A stretch of 5,088 nucleotides of DNA from Alphaproteobacteria bacterium UBA5343 (GTDB taxonomy: Bacteria; Pseudomonadota; Alphaproteobacteria; RF32; UBA5343), in the NCBI GenBank assembly GCA_002410125.1, contig DHQH01000035.1, forward strand, positions 1 through 5,088, given 5' to 3'. Every line of letters begins with the position of its first letter. Position 1 is the first letter of the stretch. The position numbers and the translations under genes are program-made. Positions 5,039-5,088 of the stretch are shown one piece after another. Below the pieces are notes generated by a model, which was not told where the DNA came from, searched no databases, and was given only the letters and a program-made list of their open reading frames with translations.

Positions 5039-5088
5039 TTTGCTAATAACAAATTTTGTATTGTTTGAATCTGGTTCAACAAATTGCC

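Noticed and set aside
5033..5088. Possible tRNA end or attachment site near the right edge (GGTTCAAC and a GTTGAA/TTCAAC inverted repeat)
   Set aside because: No acceptor stem, anticodon arm or T-arm pairing of tRNA form can be built, and no matching repeat is seen at the left side of the window.

Overview
The window is an AT-rich stretch, by eye roughly one third G+C, that looks like part of a prophage or another phage-derived element in a Gram-negative bacterium. The phage assignment rests on a DNA methyltransferase, a DUF5681 protein and a terminase large subunit in one tight rightward operon. The Gram-negative assignment rests on a lipoprotein whose residue after the lipidated Cys is Ser, as expected for Lol sorting. 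A gammaproteobacterial host is my best guess, with low confidence. I cannot name a species.

Layout. Positions 1-64 may hold the start of a leftward gene that runs off the window. Positions 65-617 are a very AT-rich control region with no convincing gene. It holds a 12-bp perfect palindrome inside a longer dyad, repeated short words on both sides of it, candidate promoters, a weak 46-codon ORF, and two hairpins just before the first gene. Positions 618-3967 are the operon: a ParB-like/DPPY-type methyltransferase fusion, a DUF5681 protein (a probable small-terminase-like partner), the large terminase subunit, and a 49-residue lysine-rich protein not previously called. Its genes are 2 nt apart or overlap by 8 nt, and each has a good Shine-Dalgarno. 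A strong stem-loop at 3982-4014 ends the operon and works in both orientations. Positions 4031-4986 are a convergent leftward pair, a secreted lipoprotein followed by a one-helix membrane protein, both of unknown function. The last 100 bases are its upstream region.

How the genes may work together. TerL is the ATPase/nuclease motor that cuts and packages phage DNA. The DUF5681 protein sits where the DNA-recognition subunit would be. The methyltransferase probably marks element DNA, either for protection or to flag it. The portal gene, which usually follows TerL, is missing: the operon stops after the 49-residue gene at a strong terminator. The cassette is therefore either the 3' end of a late operon with unusual gene order, a degraded prophage, or the packaging module of a satellite-like element. 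The sequence in the window cannot decide between these.
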